A stretch of DNA of 50,360 bases from Candidatus Krumholzibacteriia bacterium. Lineage in GTDB: Bacteria; Krumholzibacteriota; Krumholzibacteriia; LZORAL124-64-63. The translations under genes and the position numbers were made by a program. Shown piece after piece: positions 28,687 through 38,213 of the stretch. The notes beneath the pieces were generated by a model, which worked only from the letters and a program-made list of their open reading frames with translations, was not told the origin of the DNA and made no database searches. The stretch spans positions 1 to 50,360 of the forward strand of contig JANTGJ010000010.1 in assembly GCA_024762975.1 (NCBI GenBank). The letters run 5' to 3'. Position 1 is the stretch's first letter, and every line of letters starts with the position of its first letter.

Positions 28687-29388
28687 TCAATCCTCTCCTC
28701 TTTGATTGTCCTTCTCGGCCAAGGCTCGGGCCTCGATCTGCTCCAATTCCTCCAGCAACGACTCGTTCCGCAACATCGGTTTGATCAGCTGGCGAAAACG
28801 GCCACGTGCCCGGTTGATCCGCGAACGGACCGTCCCCAACTTCAGGCCGGTTACCTGCTGGATCTCTTCATAGCTGAGTTGATCCACCTCGCGCAGCAGG
28901 AACGGAATGCGGTACTTTTCGGGAATCTGCGCCGTGGCTTCCCGGATCAAACGCCCCAGTTCCTCGCGTTCCACTTCGTTCGAGGTATCGGCCACCATAT
29001 CGGGCGGATCGACCGGCATTTCGCCCTCGTCCGGTGCCGGATTCAGGGAAATCAAGCGAGGTCGACGTGATCGCTGGCGCATCTTGTTGCGCACCAGATT
29101 CGTGGCGATCGTAAATACCCAGGTCGAGAATTTTGCGATCTCACGATATTTCGCAGCGTGGACGTAAACGCGGATCAACGTCTCCTGTGTCAGTTCTTCC
29201 GCCAGATCGGGTTCCTTGACCATACGCAGGATGAAGCTGAAGAGGCGCCCCTTGTAGCGGGTTACGATCTCGTCATAGGCGCGTCGCTGTCCATTCTGGA
29301 CCTGAACGATCAGATCCTCGTCACGGATCTCTTTCAGATCCGCAGCCAACTGCCGAGCGCGTTGATGTTCGTCCCTTGATAGATTCAC
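28687..29388 (-). CDS. ECF RNA polymerase sigma factor (RpoE-like)
   Basis: YKGRLFSFILRMVKEPDLAEELTQETLIRVY...FSTWVFTIATNLVRNKMR...LSYEEIQQVTGLKLGTVRSRINRARGRFRQ. Confidence 0.93.
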   Translation of the reverse strand: MNLSRDEHQRARQLAADLKEIRDEDLIVQVQNGQRRAYDEIVTRYKGRLFSFILRMVKEPDLAEELTQETLIRVYVHAAKYREIAKFSTWVFTIATNLVRNKMRQRSRRPRLISLNPAPDEGEMPVDPPDMVADTSNEVEREELGRLIREATAQIPEKYRIPFLLREVDQLSYEEIQQVTGLKLGTVRSRINRARGRFRQLIKPMLRNESLLEELEQIEARALAEKDNQRGED

Positions 29389-29446
29389 GGCGTCTTCCGT
29401 TCTGTCCTTTTGGGGTTGATGCACACGAGTTGATACCCGCGATTCC

Positions 29447-30271
29447 TTACCGGGTTCCCGGAAAAATCTCATCCTCCGGCACGACGTCACGCAAAGGCCA
29501 CAGCGGCAGGAAGATCTCCGGCGGCACCGCCCTTTTCTCGAAACGCAGGATTTCGAAGTCGAGCGATCCCGGTCTCCGCGAACTGGCCAGATGTCCGCGA
29601 CTGCCGGCGGGCCAAGCGCCTCCCTCCTGTCCGGGATTCCAGACCGTGAGCAGGGCGACCTCCCGATCGTCCCCCCGGCCCCGTCCCCGCCAGGTCCAAC
29701 GTTGCCGGAACCCCCGGTCGGCACGAGTCCGGGACTCTGCGGAGTTCGCCCGCAAATCGATTACCGGCAGGACCCACCGAATCCTGGCTGTCGGAGGATC
29801 CCCCCCCCGGCTTCCCCGGAACCTCCTGCGGGGCAGGGGATTCCCGGTGGCCATTCGACTGTTGTCCGTACCGGTTCCCCCGGGCACCAGAATCTGACGA
29901 ATCCATTCTTCCCAACCCGGTGATGGTTTGCTCCACGCTTCTCGCCAGGGATTGAAAGTGCCTTCTCCGGGTTCGCCCAGCACGACCGACCAGCCGATTC
30001 CCGCCTGTCTGAAAATTGATTGGAGAGGCGAGGCGGCGCGGCCCTTCTCGCTCAGCACTTCGAGCCGCAGCGCACCGCTGCCGTCCAGCGCCCAACAGGC
30101 GTACCCTTCGAAATCGTAGATCCAGGCCGACGCCCTCCAGCGGGCAAAACGGTACCCGGCCTCGCCCGTCTGCGCCAGGGCGCCACCGGTGAGACCGACC
30201 AGCAGAAGCAGGGCAAGGAGTGTGCGACTTCCCGGCCAGCAGGAAGTGGGATTCGTTGCAGGTGTCGGCAC
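29447..30271 (-). CDS. Hypothetical secreted protein containing a G9 tract
   Basis: Signal-peptide-like N-terminus SRTLLALLLLVGLTGGALAQ; coupled to the TPR gene; no family recognised. Confidence 0.65.
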   Translation of the reverse strand: MPTPATNPTSCWPGSRTLLALLLLVGLTGGALAQTGEAGYRFARWRASAWIYDFEGYACWALDGSGALRLEVLSEKGRAASPLQSIFRQAGIGWSVVLGEPGEGTFNPWREAWSKPSPGWEEWIRQILVPGGTGTDNSRMATGNPLPRRRFRGSRGGDPPTARIRWVLPVIDLRANSAESRTRADRGFRQRWTWRGRGRGDDREVALLTVWNPGQEGGAWPAGSRGHLASSRRPGSLDFEILRFEKRAVPPEIFLPLWPLRDVVPEDEIFPGTR

Positions 30272-30275
30272 GCAC

Positions 30276-32117
30276 CTACCTCCCGGCAGCGTCCTCGAGA
30301 CGGGACTCGACCGATTCGAGCACTTCCTGGAGGCGCTCGCGATCACCGCCGAGGCTGATGGCGCGCCGGATCAGGTCCCTTGCCTCCACGGCTTGCCCCA
30401 GTTCGAGCATCGTCAGTCCGACATGTTCGAGAATCACCGGATCGTCGGGCTGTGCGTTGACAGCACGGACCAACTGATCCAAGGCGTCTTCGTAGCGGCC
30501 CAGGCGATAGTAGACCCAGCCCAGGGAATCCAGATAGGCACCGTTTCCCGGTTCACTGTCGATCGCCTCGAGGACCAGCTGTTCGGCCAGCTCCAGGTCC
30601 TGCCCCTTCTCGGCCAGGAAATATCCCAGTGAGTTGGCCACTTCGGCATTGTCCGGATATTCGTTGCGCAGGGTCTCAAGCGTCGTACGGGCGCGCCGAA
30701 CTTGATCCATGCGATCGAGGCAAACACTCATCTGCGTGAGCGCCGTAATCCGGTACTCCGGATTTTCCCCGGCCAATTCGAATCGGTACGCACCGCGTTC
30801 AAAATCCTCCAGCGTCAGAAAAGCATAGCCCAGAACCAACTGTCCCTCGGCATCCCCGTCGGCCGTGATCATCGAAGCGACCATCGCCTGTCTGCGCAAA
30901 TCGGACCGATTCGAGTCGGCCAACGCTCCCGCCGCCTGAAAACCGCCGTTGCGCTCCCCGGTGACGAGCAGGGCCCGCACCAGGCCGAGTCGAATTTCCG
31001 GATCGTGAGCTGCCAGATCCGCTGCACGCCGGTAGTGTGTTACGGCTTCGGGCCAGTTGTCGTCGGCCTCGGCAACCTTGCCGCGCAGGAACCAGGCTCG
31101 CGCGGAATCCGGATGGCGCTCGAGCAGATGTTCGACCAGGGCAGTCCCTTCTTCGGAACGCCCACTGCCGAGATACAACCGGGCCAACCAGAGGCTGGGA
31201 GTCAGTTCCAGCTCGCCCGCCGCTTCCAACGGCGCCAGCAGGCCTACGGCCCTTTCGATCTGGCCGTGCTGCGCATAGTGATCCGCCAATTCGATCGTGA
31301 AGAATTGCGGCGATTCGGGAACCGGGCCGCCCCCTGCGGTGACCTCGCTCATCGTGATCGAGTCTCGCGAGGCTCCGGCGAACAGACCGGCAAACCGTCG
31401 GGTCGCATCAGCGGCGGCAGCGGCCGCCTCTTCGTGGCGATCCAAAGAGGCCAGCGCCCGCAACAGAACCAGCCACAGAGCCGAATCCATCGGACGGACC
31501 TGCAACGAATCCCGGATCAATTCCGGGATCTGTTTCAGGTGCCCCTCCTGTTGAAGGATCGAAGCCATGCCCAGCGCAAAGCGCGCAGTCTGGGCCGGGA
31601 ACAACGTTTGTCCTTCGCGAAAGACTGCCAACGCCCGCTCCGGCTGTCCGGCCCCCGCCAGCAGAGTTGCCTCCGCAGAGATGACCGCCGGCGTCGCCGC
31701 ACCCGCCTCGCGAATCCTCCGCAGGTCCTCAAGCGCCTTGTCGCGGTGCCCTGCCTGCAGATTCAAATTCGAACGGCGCAGCAGGTAGGTCTGCGAATCG
31801 GGCCAGGCGGCGACCAGTGAATCCATGACCTCCAGGGCATCGCTGAGATAACCTCCCTCGGCGAGCGCTTCCTGGAACGTCATCGCGATGGCCTGTACGC
31901 CGGGTTGGGCGCGGTAGGCGTAGTGCAGGTAGGGGAGCGCGTCGGCCGTCTTTCCCTCCTGCAGCAATTGACGCCCCAGAAGCCAACTCGAGGCAACGCC
32001 GTAGGGAACATCCTCGTCGGCGATTCCGTCGCCGGGACCGGGGATGTCCGCCAGCGCGCCGGAAGCCAGCAGGCAAACCAACAGGCAAGTCAACAGTCGG
32101 GAAGAAATTTGTTTCAA
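30276..32117 (-). CDS. TPR-repeat protein with signal peptide
   Basis: Signal peptide LLTCLLVCLLASGALA and repeated TPR motifs (PGNGAYLDSLGWVYYRLGRYEDALDQLVRAVNAQPDDP). Confidence 0.9.
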   Translation of the reverse strand: MKQISSRLLTCLLVCLLASGALADIPGPGDGIADEDVPYGVASSWLLGRQLLQEGKTADALPYLHYAYRAQPGVQAIAMTFQEALAEGGYLSDALEVMDSLVAAWPDSQTYLLRRSNLNLQAGHRDKALEDLRRIREAGAATPAVISAEATLLAGAGQPERALAVFREGQTLFPAQTARFALGMASILQQEGHLKQIPELIRDSLQVRPMDSALWLVLLRALASLDRHEEAAAAAADATRRFAGLFAGASRDSITMSEVTAGGGPVPESPQFFTIELADHYAQHGQIERAVGLLAPLEAAGELELTPSLWLARLYLGSGRSEEGTALVEHLLERHPDSARAWFLRGKVAEADDNWPEAVTHYRRAADLAAHDPEIRLGLVRALLVTGERNGGFQAAGALADSNRSDLRRQAMVASMITADGDAEGQLVLGYAFLTLEDFERGAYRFELAGENPEYRITALTQMSVCLDRMDQVRRARTTLETLRNEYPDNAEVANSLGYFLAEKGQDLELAEQLVLEAIDSEPGNGAYLDSLGWVYYRLGRYEDALDQLVRAVNAQPDDPVILEHVGLTMLELGQAVEARDLIRRAISLGGDRERLQEVLESVESRLEDAAGR

Positions 32118-32959
32118 GAGGATCCCTTTTCGGTTTCCTGGCGCCCCAGGAAATCCGGATCCTCCTCCAGGATCTTGAGGGCTTCCTGAGCCGCACTCTG
32201 TTCCGCCGATTTCTTGTTGCCCCCGGATCCGGTACCCAACACGGTGCCGCTGTAGGTCACCGCGACCCGGAAGACCCGATCGTGGTCAGGGCCCTCCACA
32301 CTCAGGATCCGGTATCGGGGCGGACTCTTGTAGCGGGCCTGGATCAGTTCCTGCAATCGACTCTTGAAGTTGCGCAGGGAACGTCGTGCCAACACATCTT
32401 CGCTTCCCTCCAGCACGACCTTGGAGATCATCGCACGAGCAGCTTCCAGTCCACCGTCGAGGTAGATCGCGCCGATCAGGGCTTCCATGGTATCGGCCAG
32501 GATCGACGAACGTTTACGCCCACCGGTGGCCGCCTCCGAACGGCTCATGCGAATATGCTGACCGATCTCGTTGGCCTGGGCAACCTCGGAAAGCCGCGCG
32601 CCGCACACCAGCAGTGACTTCATCTTGGTCAGGTCGCCTTCGGAGCGGCCCGGAAACTCCCGGTACAACTTTTCGTTGACGACCAGACCCAGAACCGAGT
32701 CACCGAGGAACTCGAGTCGTTCGTTGGACTCCTCCCGTTCCTGTCCGGTCACATGGATATGGGATCTGTGAAGGAGCGCATTGGCCAGAAGTTCCGGGTT
32801 CGCGAAAACGTGGCCGAGCTTCGTCTGCAGGGCCGGAAGATGGTCGGCCAGAGAATAGGCTTCGGTATTGGGGAGCGGAGGTTCGGATGGTTCCGGGCCG
32901 GTCGGAGAATGATCTCCGAGACGGCCCATCCACTGCTGCAGCGTGTCCTTCAGTCCCAT
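32114..32959 (-). CDS. rnc: Ribonuclease III
   Basis: NERLEFLGDSVLGLVV, DTMEALIGAIYLDGG, C-terminal dsRBD. Confidence 0.97.
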   Translation of the reverse strand: MGLKDTLQQWMGRLGDHSPTGPEPSEPPLPNTEAYSLADHLPALQTKLGHVFANPELLANALLHRSHIHVTGQEREESNERLEFLGDSVLGLVVNEKLYREFPGRSEGDLTKMKSLLVCGARLSEVAQANEIGQHIRMSRSEAATGGRKRSSILADTMEALIGAIYLDGGLEAARAMISKVVLEGSEDVLARRSLRNFKSRLQELIQARYKSPPRYRILSVEGPDHDRVFRVAVTYSGTVLGTGSGGNKKSAEQSAAQEALKILEEDPDFLGRQETEKGSS

Positions 32960-32990
32960 ATCGGGCTCCGTCCGCCCTGGTTCTGCGAGC

Positions 32991-34226
32991 CTAACGTGCC
33001 CGCAGGCAGAGCGTCACATTGTGGCCGCCAAATCCGAAGGAATTGGACAGCGCATATTCCACGCCCTTTTCCACTGCGGTATGGGCGCAGTAGTCCAAGT
33101 CACATTCCGGATCCGGTGTCTCGAGGTTGATGGTCGGCGGCAGGATGCCATTCTTCAGGGCAAGCGCCGTGATGACCGCTTCGACTCCGCCGGCGGCGCC
33201 CAGCAGGTGACCGATCATCGACTTGGTCGAGCTGATCTTCAGTTCGTCGGCATGGTTTCCAAAGACCGTGCGGATGCCCAGCGACTCGCCCTTGTCGTTG
33301 AAGTAGGTCGAGGTGCCGTGGGCATTGATGTAGCCGACCTGTTCATTGTTGATGCCTGCGCTCCGGATCGCCTGTCGCATCGAACCGATGGCGCCGCGCG
33401 CCTCCTGGTCCGGCTGGGTCATATGATAGGCATCTCCCGTCATTCCGTACCCGGCCAGTTCACCCAGGATTTCGGCTCCACGCGCGCGGGCGTGCTCCTC
33501 GGATTCCAGGACGAGGATCCCCGCACCCTCTCCCAGTACGAAACCGTCGCGATCCTTGTCGAACGGGCGACTGGCGTGTTCGGGATCATCATTGCGCGTC
33601 GAAAGCGCCTTCATGTTCGCAAAACCGGCCAGGGCCATCGGACAGATCGCCGCCTCGGCTCCTCCGCAAACCATCACGTCGGCGTGGCCGAGGACGATCT
33701 GATCGTAAGCGACTCCAATGGCGTGCCCACCCGATGCACAGGCACTGACCGTGCAGAAATTCGCGCCCTTGAATCCGTAACGGATCGAAACGAGGCCCGC
33801 CGCCATGTCACTGATCATCATGGGAATGAACATCGGGGAAACGCCCCGCGGCCCCCGTTTGATCAAACGGCTGTGCTGCTCCTCGAAAGTGTGCATACCG
33901 CCGATGCCGGATCCGATGATCACTCCGTACCGGAACGGATCGTCCGGCTCACCCAGCCCCGATTGCTCGACAGCCTGCTGTGCAGCCGACATGGCCAATT
34001 GGCAGTAGCGATCGGCCTTGCGGGCCTCCTTCGCGTCCATGGCTACCGCGGGATCGAATCCCCAGGCCTGACCACCGAAAGTAACCTTGAAGTCGGTTGT
34101 ATCCATGAAATCCAGGGCATGGATCCCATTTTTTCCCTCGACGAGGGCCTGCCAACTACTCTCGCGATCCAGCCCTGCGGCATTGACCATGCCCAGTCCG
34201 GTAATGACCACTTTACGCCCGTCCAA
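32991..34226 (-). CDS. fabF: 3-oxoacyl-ACP synthase II (TTG start)
   Basis: KVVITGLGMVNAAGLD, TVSACASGGHAIG, NAHGTSTYFNDKGE, GHLLGAAGG. Confidence 0.97.
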   Translation of the reverse strand: MDGRKVVITGLGMVNAAGLDRESSWQALVEGKNGIHALDFMDTTDFKVTFGGQAWGFDPAVAMDAKEARKADRYCQLAMSAAQQAVEQSGLGEPDDPFRYGVIIGSGIGGMHTFEEQHSRLIKRGPRGVSPMFIPMMISDMAAGLVSIRYGFKGANFCTVSACASGGHAIGVAYDQIVLGHADVMVCGGAEAAICPMALAGFANMKALSTRNDDPEHASRPFDKDRDGFVLGEGAGILVLESEEHARARGAEILGELAGYGMTGDAYHMTQPDQEARGAIGSMRQAIRSAGINNEQVGYINAHGTSTYFNDKGESLGIRTVFGNHADELKISSTKSMIGHLLGAAGGVEAVITALALKNGILPPTINLETPDPECDLDYCAHTAVEKGVEYALSNSFGFGGHNVTLCLRAR

Positions 34227-34240
34227 GACGCTACCTCCCT

Positions 34241-34304
34241 ATCCCGCTCCCACGGGATGGTTCAATATTCGACACGGTCCCATCCTGTCTCCAGGACGGG
34301 ACCG
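34241..34304 (-). promoter_or_regulatory. Two tandem stem-loops between acpP and fabF
   Basis: CGGUCCCGUCCUG-GAGA-CAGGAUGGGACCG (34275-34304; 13 bp, GNRA loop) and AUCCCG-UGGGAG-CGGGAU (34241-34258). Confidence 0.7.
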
Positions 34305-34346
34305 GGTGCGTTTTCCAGGCGGGGCGAACCCCTGAAATCCTGTCCG

Positions 34347-34583
34347 CTAGTCCAGGTGCTGCTCGAGGTAATCGATGGCGTCCTGCACCGTGCGGAGCTT
34401 TTCCTGATCCTCTTCCGGGATCGTGATGTTGAACTCCTCTTCCAGATCCATCACCAGCTCGACAGTGTCGAGGCTGTCCGCGCCCAAATCCTCGGTGAAC
34501 GAGGCCTCGGGAGTGATCTGCTCCGGGTTGACCGAGAGCTTACGCTGGATGATTTCGTACACCTGTTCCTGAATCGACGCCAT
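34347..34583 (-). CDS. acpP: Acyl carrier protein
   Basis: [23 protein letters not shown]. Confidence 0.98.
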   Translation of the reverse strand: MASIQEQVYEIIQRKLSVNPEQITPEASFTEDLGADSLDTVELVMDLEEEFNITIPEEDQEKLRTVQDAIDYLEQHLD

Positions 34584-34653
34584 TTCCGTGTACCCTCCTG
34601 GGGAACGTGAAAGGTGATCCAGCTCGTGCTGGATTCTCTACCGGACTTTGGAG

Positions 34654-35385
34654 CTAGGCAATCATGCCTCCGTCCACCACCAGGACCTGCCCGGTAATGT
34701 ACGATGCTTCCGCGGATAAAAGGAACTTCACGACACCGGCGACATCTTTCCCTTCGCCCAAGCGCTTCAGGGGAATCTGCGCCAGCATGCCGGCCTTGAC
34801 CTTGTCAGGCAGGTCGGCGGTCATGTCGGTGGCGATAAAGCCGGGTGCGACGGTATTCGCCGTCACGCCGCGACCTCCGAGTTCCTTGGCCACCGATTTC
34901 GTCATCGCCGCTATTCCCGCCTTCGAGGCGGCGTAGTTGGCCTGGCCGGCATTGCCGGTCACGCCAATCACCGAGGAGATGTTGACGATTCTCCCCCGGC
35001 GCTGCCGCATCATAAGAGGGGCCACGGCTCTTGTAAAGTAGAAGGTCCCGTTCAAATTGACGTCAATGGGTTTCTGCCAAGCCTCCGGAGTCATACGGAC
35101 GAACAGGCCGTCCTGAGTGACTCCGGCATTGTTGACAACGCCCCAGATGGCGCCGAAATCCTCGTTCGCCTGGGTCACGATTCGCTGCGCATCATCCCAC
35201 TGCGAGATGTCGCCGGCGTAGGCCTTGACCTTGGTTTCACCGTTGAGTTCCGCGGCCAGCGCTTCCAACCGCTCGGCGCCACGGGCAACGATTGCCAGAT
35301 CATAGCCGGCCGCGGCCAGTTCCCGGGCAATGGCCTCGCCGATGCCGCGACTGGCTCCGGTCACGATCACGCATCCATCACTCAT
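34654..35385 (-). CDS. fabG: 3-oxoacyl-ACP reductase
   Basis: SDR: VTGASRGIGEAIA, NNAGVTQDGL, YAASKAGI. Confidence 0.97.
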   Translation of the reverse strand: MSDGCVIVTGASRGIGEAIARELAAAGYDLAIVARGAERLEALAAELNGETKVKAYAGDISQWDDAQRIVTQANEDFGAIWGVVNNAGVTQDGLFVRMTPEAWQKPIDVNLNGTFYFTRAVAPLMMRQRRGRIVNISSVIGVTGNAGQANYAASKAGIAAMTKSVAKELGGRGVTANTVAPGFIATDMTADLPDKVKAGMLAQIPLKRLGEGKDVAGVVKFLLSAEASYITGQVLVVDGGMIA

Positions 35386-35425
35386 CGTGTCATTCCGTTT
35401 CGCTGGGATCCGGCTGCGGATTCGC

Positions 35426-36373
35426 TCAAACGAGCTTCTCCGCCAGCAGGTCCTTGATTCCGGCCAACTCGACAGCAGTCCCGACGGTCAGGAAATCTAC
35501 TTCGGGATAGGCCCTCTTGGCAAGATTCGTCAGCACTTTGCCCGGACCCACTTCCAGTACCACCGACGGACGGTCTCCAGCTCCGCCCGCGATGTGTTTC
35601 ATGATCTCATGCCACCGAACCGGTGAGGTCAACTGCTCGGCGAAACCGGCCTTCAATTCGGCACCGGCGCTGACCGGAGCCGCGCTCACATTGGCGATCA
35701 GGGGCACCGTCGAATCGGCCACCTCGATGTCTTGCAGGAAATCCGAGAACTCTTCGGCGGCGCCCTCCAACAGGGGCGAGTGGAAAGCTCCGCTGACATT
35801 CAGGGGAATGACGCGCCGAGCACCGGCATCCTTCAAGGCCACCCCTGCTGCTGCCACCGCTTCGACCTCGCCCGATATCGCCACCTGGTTGTCGGAATTG
35901 TGGTTGGCCAGGACGACCACGCCATCGACCGATGCGCAGACCTCTGCCACCCGGGACCCGTCGAGCCCCAGGATCGCAGCCATGGTACCGGGACGCTCCC
36001 GGCCGGCAGCGAACATCAGTTCCCCCCGGCGCCGTACAACACGCAACGCATCCTCCGGGCGCAGGGCGCCGGCGGCAGCAGCGGCACTGAACTCACCCAA
36101 TGAATGCCCGGCGACCAGGGAGGGCACGATGCCCATCTCACGCAGTTCCAGGGCAACGGCGACCGAGTGGGCCAGGATTGCCGGCTGGGCGTTGCGGGTC
36201 TCGGTCAGGCGTTCGGCAGGTCCTTCGAACATGGTGGCGGTCAGGTTTTCGCCCAGGACCTCGTCGACTCGGCCCAGAAATTCGGCAGCCGGCCCGTTGC
36301 CCGCGGCCAGATCCTGCGCCATGCCCACAGCCTGGGAAGCCTGGCCGGGAAAAATCATGGGAACGGTGAACAT
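35426..36373 (-). CDS. fabD: Malonyl-CoA:ACP transacylase
   Basis: IFPGQASQAVGM, VAGHSLGEFSA; start at MFTVPM. Confidence 0.96.
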   Translation of the reverse strand: MFTVPMIFPGQASQAVGMAQDLAAGNGPAAEFLGRVDEVLGENLTATMFEGPAERLTETRNAQPAILAHSVAVALELREMGIVPSLVAGHSLGEFSAAAAAGALRPEDALRVVRRRGELMFAAGRERPGTMAAILGLDGSRVAEVCASVDGVVVLANHNSDNQVAISGEVEAVAAAGVALKDAGARRVIPLNVSGAFHSPLLEGAAEEFSDFLQDIEVADSTVPLIANVSAAPVSAGAELKAGFAEQLTSPVRWHEIMKHIAGGAGDRPSVVLEVGPGKVLTNLAKRAYPEVDFLTVGTAVELAGIKDLLAEKLV

Positions 36374-36398
36374 GCTACCCCTCTTGGAACCGGTGGAA

Positions 36399-37394
36399 TC
36401 AGGAATCGTGGGCCGCCGCCAATTTCGAAGGCAGGTCATGATCGATCTGCATCCAGGCCTGACGAATCGCATTCTGGATCGCCAACTCGGAGCTGCGACC
36501 GTGGGCGATGATGCTGATACCGGCCACTCCCAGCAACAGCGCACCGCCGTAGACCTCGTAGGAGAAATCTCGCATCAGCACACCCAACACCGGGCGGATG
36601 GCATGTTTCTCGGCATCGCTCAATTCGTCGCGCTCGGACAAGGCGGCCAGGAAACGTGCAAAACCCTCGACCAGCTTCAGAGTGTTGTTGCCCGTAAATC
36701 CGTCGGTAACGACGACATCGCAGGGTCCGAGCATGAACTCGTTGCCCTCGACGTTCCCGATGAATTCAAAGTCCTCCCGGGAAAGCAATTCATAGGAGGC
36801 CGTGCACAGGTCGGGACCCTTCTTGGCCTCGCCGCCGATATTCAGCTGTCCGATGGTGGGTTTCTGCACGCCCAGGATTTCGCGAACAAACACTTCCCCC
36901 ATGCGAGCAAACGAAACGATCTGCTCGGGAGTGGCCTGTACATTCGCGCCGACGTCCAGCATCAGCAACTCGCCCCGGATGGTCGGAATCTGTGTAGCGA
37001 TCGCGGGGCGGTTCACGCCCGGCAGACGGCCCAGCAGGAAGATACTCCCCGCTACCATGGCCCCGGTGGATCCCGCCGAGACCACCGCGTTGACCTTGCC
37101 GGCCTTGTGGTCGGCCATCGCGCGGACAATCGGGCAATCCGGCTTGTTCTTGATCGCGGCAGCCGGGGATTCCCCCATGTCGATGTCCTGTCGACAGTCG
37201 ACAATGGAGATCGGCAGGCCATCGGTCTCCAAGGGGTCCAGCTCGGCCTGGATCTCCTCGGTACGGCCATACAGCGCCAAACCGAAATCGGCATCGGCGG
37301 ACATTGCAGCGACAGCACCGGGCACCACCACGGAGGGTCCGTGGTCTCCGCCCATGGCGTCGACGGCGATCGTGGGTTTGTCGGTACGGCTCAA
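36399..37394 (-). CDS. plsX: Phosphate acyltransferase PlsX (TTG start)
   Basis: IAVDAMGGDHGPSVVVPGA...VVTDGFTGNNTLKLVEG. Confidence 0.97.
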   Translation of the reverse strand: MSRTDKPTIAVDAMGGDHGPSVVVPGAVAAMSADADFGLALYGRTEEIQAELDPLETDGLPISIVDCRQDIDMGESPAAAIKNKPDCPIVRAMADHKAGKVNAVVSAGSTGAMVAGSIFLLGRLPGVNRPAIATQIPTIRGELLMLDVGANVQATPEQIVSFARMGEVFVREILGVQKPTIGQLNIGGEAKKGPDLCTASYELLSREDFEFIGNVEGNEFMLGPCDVVVTDGFTGNNTLKLVEGFARFLAALSERDELSDAEKHAIRPVLGVLMRDFSYEVYGGALLLGVAGISIIAHGRSSELAIQNAIRQAWMQIDHDLPSKLAAAHDS

Positions 37395-37474
37395 CTTCCG
37401 ACCTCCCTATCGGAGAGCGAGACTCCCGGCCTCGGCGTATGGACGCGAGGCCGTCTGCCTCGGGCAAACGACGT

Positions 37475-37654
37475 CTACTTTTCGACGACGATCACTTCAC
37501 GCTCACCGTAGTAACCGCATTCGCGACAGACGCGATGGGGCAGGCGAGCGGCGCCGCAGTGCGGGCACTTGTTGTGGTCGGGCTTGGTCAGGTGCCAGTT
37601 CGCGCGGCGCTTGCCCTTGCGAGACTGGGAGGTTCTTTTCTTGGGAACTGCCAT
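37475..37654 (-). CDS. rpmF: 50S ribosomal protein L32
   Basis: MAVPKKRTSQSRKGKRRANWHLTKP...CPHCGAARLPHRVCRECGYY. Confidence 0.96.
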   Translation of the reverse strand: MAVPKKRTSQSRKGKRRANWHLTKPDHNKCPHCGAARLPHRVCRECGYYGEREVIVVEK

Positions 37655-37719
37655 CGTATTCTCCTGCTGTGGCCTCGTGATTCGGGGCCGGTCCCGGTCA
37701 CCCGGCGCGACATCCGCCG

Positions 37720-38202
37720 CTACTCGGGCAACCCTTCCCATCGCGGATCCACGTCTTCGGCGACGCATCCGCAAGGATTCTGATTCAAGTCGGCACCACA
37801 CTGGGCGCAGATTCCGCGGCAATCGTCACGGCAGATCGGAGCCGGTGGCAATGCCAACACCGCGCATTCACGCAGCGGTTCGGTCAGGTCCACCACTCCC
37901 TTTTTCTGATGGAGCACCAGGGAGTCGTCCGAGCCTTCGTCGGAATGGACGTCCCGCAACACCATGATTTCGACCGGAACCTCCCACTCCAGGCGGAAGG
38001 AATCGAGACAACGGGCACAATCGGCCTGCCCGGTCGCCCGCAGTGTTCCGTTGATCAGAAAGCGGCTTCCTACATTGTCGACCGTCAGCTCGCCATTGAG
38101 TTCTGCACGCTGTGGCCAGTCTTCGGGCAACTCCAATTCGACCCCTCCGGCCACCGCCAGAATGGTCCTGCCCTCGCCTTGCCTTTCAAGATCCAGTTTC
38201 AT
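37720..38202 (-). CDS. DUF177 (YceD-like) protein
   Basis: CARCLDSFRLEWEVPVEI...CRDDCRGICAQCGADLNQNPCGC, upstream of rpmF. Confidence 0.88.
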   Translation of the reverse strand: MKLDLERQGEGRTILAVAGGVELELPEDWPQRAELNGELTVDNVGSRFLINGTLRATGQADCARCLDSFRLEWEVPVEIMVLRDVHSDEGSDDSLVLHQKKGVVDLTEPLRECAVLALPPAPICRDDCRGICAQCGADLNQNPCGCVAEDVDPRWEGLPE

Positions 38203-38213
38203 GCAGGCGCCAC

